The notes under the pieces are model-generated. The model was not told where the DNA came from, ran no database searches, and was given only the letters and a program-made list of their open reading frames with translations. Below are positions 13,925 to 15,162 of a stretch of DNA of 15,162 nucleotides, one piece after another. Positions within the stretch are counted from its first letter, which is position 1. The number at the start of each line of letters is the position of its first letter. Made by a program: the position numbers and the translations under genes. Source of the stretch: UBA9732 sp963609725 (GTDB lineage Bacteria > Spirochaetota > Spirochaetia > Sphaerochaetales > Sphaerochaetaceae); assembly GCA_963609725.1 (NCBI GenBank), contig CAVDLI010000035.1, positions 1 through 15,162 of the forward strand, in the 5' to 3' direction.

Positions 13925-14938
13925 ATGGCACAGAACACTTCGTCTAAGACAGGAAAAGTATATGGAATTGGAAATCCACTCATTGATGTTATTGTAAATG
14001 TTGATGATGAAGATCTCACAAGACTTGGTCTTTACAAAGGAACAATGAATTTAATTCCGCTGGAAAAAAGACTTGAGCTTACAGAATTTATCAAAACAAA
14101 AAAAGAACCTGTCTTTTCTTGCGGAGGTTCGTGCCCAAACACAGTTATAACCCTTGCTTCTATTGGAATTGAAACAACTCTTGCCGGAAAAGTTGGCTCA
14201 GACGAATATGGTGAAATCTACAAAAAAAGACTTGCCTCGTTGGGAGTTAAAGACAATCTTGCCATCTCTTCCAACGTGACAGGCTCTTCCATTATCCTCG
14301 TGACGGCTGATTCTGAAAGAACAATGAATACGTATTTGGGAGCTAACCGCGATTACAATCCCGATGACATTTGTGAAGACGAAATAAAACATGCCTCTTT
14401 TTTCCATTTTACGGGTTATATGTGGGATACTCCAAACCAAAAAGCTGCAGTAAAAAAAGCAATGAAAATTGCTAAAGAAAACGGAGTTCTCATTTCTTTT
14501 GATATTGCAGACCAGTTTGCAGTTGGTCGTTATCATGACTCTTTCTTGGAACTTGTTGAAAACAACTGCGACATTGTTTTTGCCAACAAAGAAGAAGCTC
14601 GCGTCTTATTTGATAATTACGACCCTTACGAATGCTGTAAAAGCATGGGCAAGTTATGCGAAACAGCCATAGTAAAAAATGGCAAAAAAGGCTCTTATGT
14701 AAGCTACAAGCGCAAAATATATGAAATTCCAGTCAAAGGTCCTGAAATCCCAGTAGACACAACAGGAGCAGGAGACACTTATGCGGCAGGATTTCTTTAT
14801 GGATTATGCAAGGGTCTAGATGTTGAAGAATGTGGTCTCATTGCATCAACTTTAGCAGGTCAAATCATAAAACAAACAGGCGCACAATTCTCTCTTGAAA
14901 AAGCAGCAGAATTAAAAACCATGCTTGAAAATCTCTGA
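13925..14938 (+). CDS. PfkB-family carbohydrate/nucleoside kinase, adenosine kinase-like
   Basis: A 337-residue cytoplasmic kinase of the ribokinase/PfkB superfamily, which phosphorylates a sugar or nucleoside hydroxyl with ATP. The opening VYGIGNPLIDVIVNVDDEDL, the first signature CGGSCPNTVITLASIG (residues 66-81) with KVGSDEYGE after it, and the second signature VDTTGAGDTYAAGF (277-290) with the anion hole GAGD and catalytic D284 are all intact. The pattern (GN-LIDV start, GGS-xNT, length about 335) is closest to adenosine kinase-like members, as opposed to 6-phosphofructokinase-2 or ribokinase, but the substrate cannot be fixed from sequence. It follows gpmI by 31 nt without a clear Shine-Dalgarno, and a promoter is predicted directly before the ATG. 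No strong terminator follows; only T-rich sequence (14941-14959) and a 5-bp hairpin. Confidence 0.88.
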   Translation: MAQNTSSKTGKVYGIGNPLIDVIVNVDDEDLTRLGLYKGTMNLIPLEKRLELTEFIKTKKEPVFSCGGSCPNTVITLASIGIETTLAGKVGSDEYGEIYKKRLASLGVKDNLAISSNVTGSSIILVTADSERTMNTYLGANRDYNPDDICEDEIKHASFFHFTGYMWDTPNQKAAVKKAMKIAKENGVLISFDIADQFAVGRYHDSFLELVENNCDIVFANKEEARVLFDNYDPYECCKSMGKLCETAIVKNGKKGSYVSYKRKIYEIPVKGPEIPVDTTGAGDTYAAGFLYGLCKGLDVEECGLIASTLAGQIIKQTGAQFSLEKAAELKTMLENL

Positions 14939-15097
14939 AAAAATTTCTTTTTCTTTTGCTAGTAACAAGTTATCTTGTAAATCATCTAAAAGCTGTGAAT
15001 GAAAATATCTCAAAATTTTTATCTGGTAAATAAGAGTTCATAGAAGAGGTTCTTGAGGACTTTGAAACTCTAAAACTTACTACTTGAGGTATCATTT

Positions 15098-15162
15098 ATG
15101 GCAAAAGAAAAATTAGTAGCATTAGAAAATGATTATATGTTTGCAAGTGTAATGCAACATGA
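15098..15162 (+). CDS. 5' end of a probable Rpn/PD-(D/E)XK nuclease-transposase family gene (cut by window end)
   Basis: Only 21 codons are present: MAKEKLVALENDYMFASVMQH. GAGG (15086-15089) lies 8 nt before the ATG. The LENDYMFAxVM pattern resembles the start of the Rpn recombination-promoting nuclease/putative transposase proteins (PD-(D/E)XK superfamily) that occur in many copies in some treponemes and clostridia. This is a recollection of family sequences from a very short piece, so the call is tentative. If right, it would be a possible mobile or repeated gene directly after the housekeeping block. Confidence 0.4.
   Translation, partial: MAKEKLVALENDYMFASVMQH

Noticed and set aside
14198..14536. 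112-codon antisense frame inside the PfkB gene
   Set aside because: It is fully contained in a well-supported kinase gene, has no ribosome site I trust, and resembles other antisense shadows in this AT-rich DNA.
14939..15097. Possible pseudogene remnant or terminator after the PfkB gene
   Set aside because: Only T-rich sequence, a 5-bp stem (ACAAG-TTAT-CTTGT) and frames of a few codons are present; nothing supports either reading.

Overview
The window is about 15 kb of AT-rich bacterial chromosome. Ten complete or nearly complete protein genes are supported, plus the first codons of an eleventh. The gene set (Lgt, PDZ/S41 protease, RsmE, aminopeptidase P, iPGM, PfkB kinase, a UgtP/MGDG-type glycosyltransferase paired with a GT4 enzyme, and the start of a probable Rpn/PD-(D/E)XK protein) best fits a host-associated spirochaete of the Treponema type. 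That placement is inferred from remembered protein families; no rRNA or species marker is present. I see no rRNA, tRNA, CRISPR array or complete mobile element.

Layout. Bases 119-4640 are all on the plus strand. They hold a divergent dicarboxylate/amino-acid symporter-like protein and an unrecognised eight-helix membrane protein, probably one operon. A gap with degenerate 13-bp repeats and a hairpin follows, then two glycosyltransferases (GT4 and GT28/MGDG-synthase type) that probably build a membrane glycolipid. A family 2 glycoside hydrolase lies convergently on the minus strand (4711-6492), divergent from rsmE (6638-7435). Between rsmE and the convergent S41 protease gene (7810-9253, minus, interrupted by a 10-N assembly gap) is about 370 bp of non-coding, very AT-rich DNA with four perfect DnaA-box matches, an 8-bp inverted repeat and a strong bidirectional terminator. 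The right part is a plus-strand series: lgt, pepP-like, gpmI and a PfkB/adenosine-kinase-like gene. The window ends inside an Rpn-like reading frame.

How the genes work together. Lgt, the S41 protease and the two glycosyltransferases concern the cell envelope. gpmI serves lower glycolysis and the aminopeptidase P serves peptide turnover. The GH2 enzyme has no signal peptide and would act on imported oligosaccharides or glycosides.

Two observations stand out. First, four genes (symporter, S41, lgt, pfkB) lack a usable Shine-Dalgarno and have a -10-like hexamer ending exactly 6 nt before the ATG, with the intervening six bases fitting N-N-M-G-S-C. The genes internal to the operons have ordinary Shine-Dalgarno sites. 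This predicts leaderless mRNAs. Second, the DnaA-box cluster at 7427-7667 looks like an origin or DnaA-titration site lying away from dnaA. The iPGM also appears to belong to the plant/kinetoplastid-like branch rather than the common bacterial one.
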